A stretch of 64,000 bases of DNA from Pseudomonadales bacterium (GTDB lineage: Bacteria > Pseudomonadota > Gammaproteobacteria > Pseudomonadales > Porticoccaceae), in the NCBI GenBank assembly GCA_024234435.1, contig JACKOF010000001.1:806001-870000 (forward strand). Direction: 5' to 3'. The position numbers and the translations under genes are program-made. Shown here one piece after another: positions 62,730 through 64,000 of the stretch; position 1 is the stretch's first letter; each line of letters begins with the position of its first letter. The notes under the pieces are model-generated. The model was not told where the DNA came from. It saw nothing but the letters and a program-made list of their open reading frames with translations, and made no database searches.

Positions 62730-64000
62730 GTGAGAATCAAAAATACTGAGGGTGATTTCGGTGCGATACGAAGGCGATTTATCAAGCGATTGAAAGGAAC
62801 CTATGAAGATATTACCGCTTTATTAAAGCAGGACACCCTTTCTCGCGAAGATGTTGAAAATATTCGAAATATTATCCATAAGCTTGCTGGAAGTGGGGCA
62901 ACATTTGGCTTTTCCGGAATATCTCTTGGAGCGAGCTATTGCGAAGACTACCTTGTGCGCGCACTCAACGAAGAAAATTTTAAATCTGTTAAGCCGCAAT
63001 TAACCACATTTCTGTCGGTTATTGGTGAACTTATTGAGTTTCACCCTGATGAGCCAGCTCTCCAAGTAAAACCCAGAATGCCTCTTTCGAGAGAAGCCAA
63101 GCATGTTTATTTGCTTGAAGATGACCATGAGCTTGCCGGGTATATTGCCGGAGAATTGTTGCTGGATGATTATCAGGTAGTGCTTTTTTCCAGTGTTGCC
63201 GAAATAAATGAGGCCGTATACAAGGTGCTGCCTGCGGCGATTATTGCTGACATCATTCTTCCAGAGGGCTCTGAAGCAGGGATTGACTGGGTTAACGCAA
63301 TCAATAAGGTTATCAAGCCGCCAATACCCGTTATCTTTATATCGGAAAAGGGTGATTTTAATACACGACTCAACGCGGTAAGGGCCGGGGCTGATTACTA
63401 CCTTAAAAAACCCCTGATTATGAAACAGCTAAAGCAGGCATTGTACGAAAGTGTATATAAAAAGCCCTACACGCCATACCGGGTAATGCTGATAGACGAT
63501 GATCAATTGCTGGCAGAGGCTTTTAAGCTGGATCTCTTACACCATGATATCAACGTAACCATTGTTACTGAGCCATTCAATGCGGTTGAAGAGATTGAAC
63601 GATTCAAGCCGGAATTGATTCTGCTCGACCTTTATATGCCGAGTTGCAATGGTATTGAGCTTGGGCAGATTATTCGGCAGTGGCCCGAATTTGCATCAAT
63701 CCCGATTGTTTTTATGTCGGTAGAGCGAGATGTTCGAAAGCAGCTGGACGCCATTCGACTCGCAGGCGACGACTTTCTCGTCAAACCTATTGAGCCCTGG
63801 CAGTTGAGTGTTCAAGTGCTGGCCAGGGTCAGGCGGGCAAGAATGATTAATTTTTATCAAGAAGAGCTGGCCACTGAGATTGCCCATCAAAAAATACATG
63901 ACCAGCTAACCGGGTTGCCAAACCGGAATTACATGGAATTAAAAATCCACGAGCTGCTTTCCGATGCGAAACTTACCAAAGGGAAGCTGCTTGCACTGTT
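62730..64000 (+). CDS. Hpt-REC-REC-GGDEF protein (diguanylate cyclase end of a phosphorelay), partial
   Basis: Open to the right edge, with at least 423 residues visible. It starts at GTG 62730, placed by AAGGAG at 62718-62723. An Hpt domain has His50 in IIHKLAGSGATFGF. Two receivers follow with Asp174 (IADIILPEG) and Asp300 (LLDLYMPSCNG). A GGDEF domain begins near residue 390 (HDQLTGLPNRN) and is cut off. Presence of an EAL or catalytic GGDEF motif cannot be seen. It follows the kinase and single receiver on the same strand and would convert their signal into c-di-GMP. Confidence 0.9.
   Translation, partial: MRIKNTEGDFGAIRRRFIKRLKGTYEDITALLKQDTLSREDVENIRNIIHKLAGSGATFGFSGISLGASYCEDYLVRALNEENFKSVKPQLTTFLSVIGELIEFHPDEPALQVKPRMPLSREAKHVYLLEDDHELAGYIAGELLLDDYQVVLFSSVAEINEAVYKVLPAAIIADIILPEGSEAGIDWVNAINKVIKPPIPVIFISEKGDFNTRLNAVRAGADYYLKKPLIMKQLKQALYESVYKKPYTPYRVMLIDDDQLLAEAFKLDLLHHDINVTIVTEPFNAVEEIERFKPELILLDLYMPSCNGIELGQIIRQWPEFASIPIVFMSVERDVRKQLDAIRLAGDDFLVKPIEPWQLSVQVLARVRRARMINFYQEELATEIAHQKIHDQLTGLPNRNYMELKIHELLSDAKLTKGKLLAL

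Overview
The window comes from a gammaproteobacterium, most likely a marine member of the Cellvibrionales or a nearby pseudomonad-like lineage. Two housekeeping blocks have Pseudomonas/Cellvibrio-type gene order: xerD-dsbC-hom-thrC-recJ at the left, and ftsB-ispD-ispF-truD-pcm-(DUF368)-nlpD-rpoS-fdxA-mutS at the right. Protein lengths and motifs are standard for gammaproteobacteria. Taxonomy is inferred from gene order and protein similarity recalled from memory, not from a search.

Layout. 1-7372: end of a probable Na/Pi cotransporter, then xerD, dsbC, hom, thrC, recJ. 7434-9927: three consecutive exported genes (two lipoproteins around an M48 metalloprotease). 10037-24745: a complete type I-F CRISPR-Cas locus. 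It holds a WYL regulator, cas1, an ORF6N-domain gene wedged into the operon, cas2-3, csy1-csy4, a ParD-like/zeta-like toxin-antitoxin pair, and an array of 61 identical 28-bp repeats with 60 spacers of exactly 32 bp. 24825-25826: a DUF457 membrane protein. 25908-42275: an island carrying an aryl polyene (APE) biosynthesis cluster, all on the minus strand and bounded by exact 81-bp direct repeats derived from the 3' end of uup. 42177-48425: uup, tesA, a CueR-type regulator with an SO_0444-type efflux permease, and a DUF2235 protein next to a membrane protein of unknown function. 48590-58964: the ftsB-mutS block and folD. 59128-64000: a phosphorelay of hybrid kinase, single-domain response regulator and an Hpt-REC-REC-GGDEF protein cut by the window edge.

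How the parts work together. Cas1 and Cas2-3 acquire spacers, Cas6f (Csy4, His29 present) cuts the array transcript, Csy1-Csy3 form the surveillance complex and Cas2-3 degrades targets. Several spacers translate into peptides resembling gokushovirus (Microviridae) VP4 and possibly VP1, and three spacer pairs sample the same coding sites, so these small ssDNA phages look like recurrent enemies of this strain. The APE cluster encodes starter ligase, two ACPs, ketosynthases with a chain-length factor, ketoreductase, dehydratases, thioesterase, acyl- and glycosyltransferases, a LolA-like carrier and an MMPL exporter. Together these would make an outer-membrane-anchored polyene pigment, with an FAD enzyme as a possible tailoring step.

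The least ordinary points are the repeat-flanked APE island joined to the uup 3' end, the ORF6N gene (with a 33-bp perfect palindrome) inside the cas operon, the toxin-antitoxin pair between cas6f and the array, and the microvirus-like spacers. No tRNA, rRNA, integrase or insertion sequence was recognised by eye.
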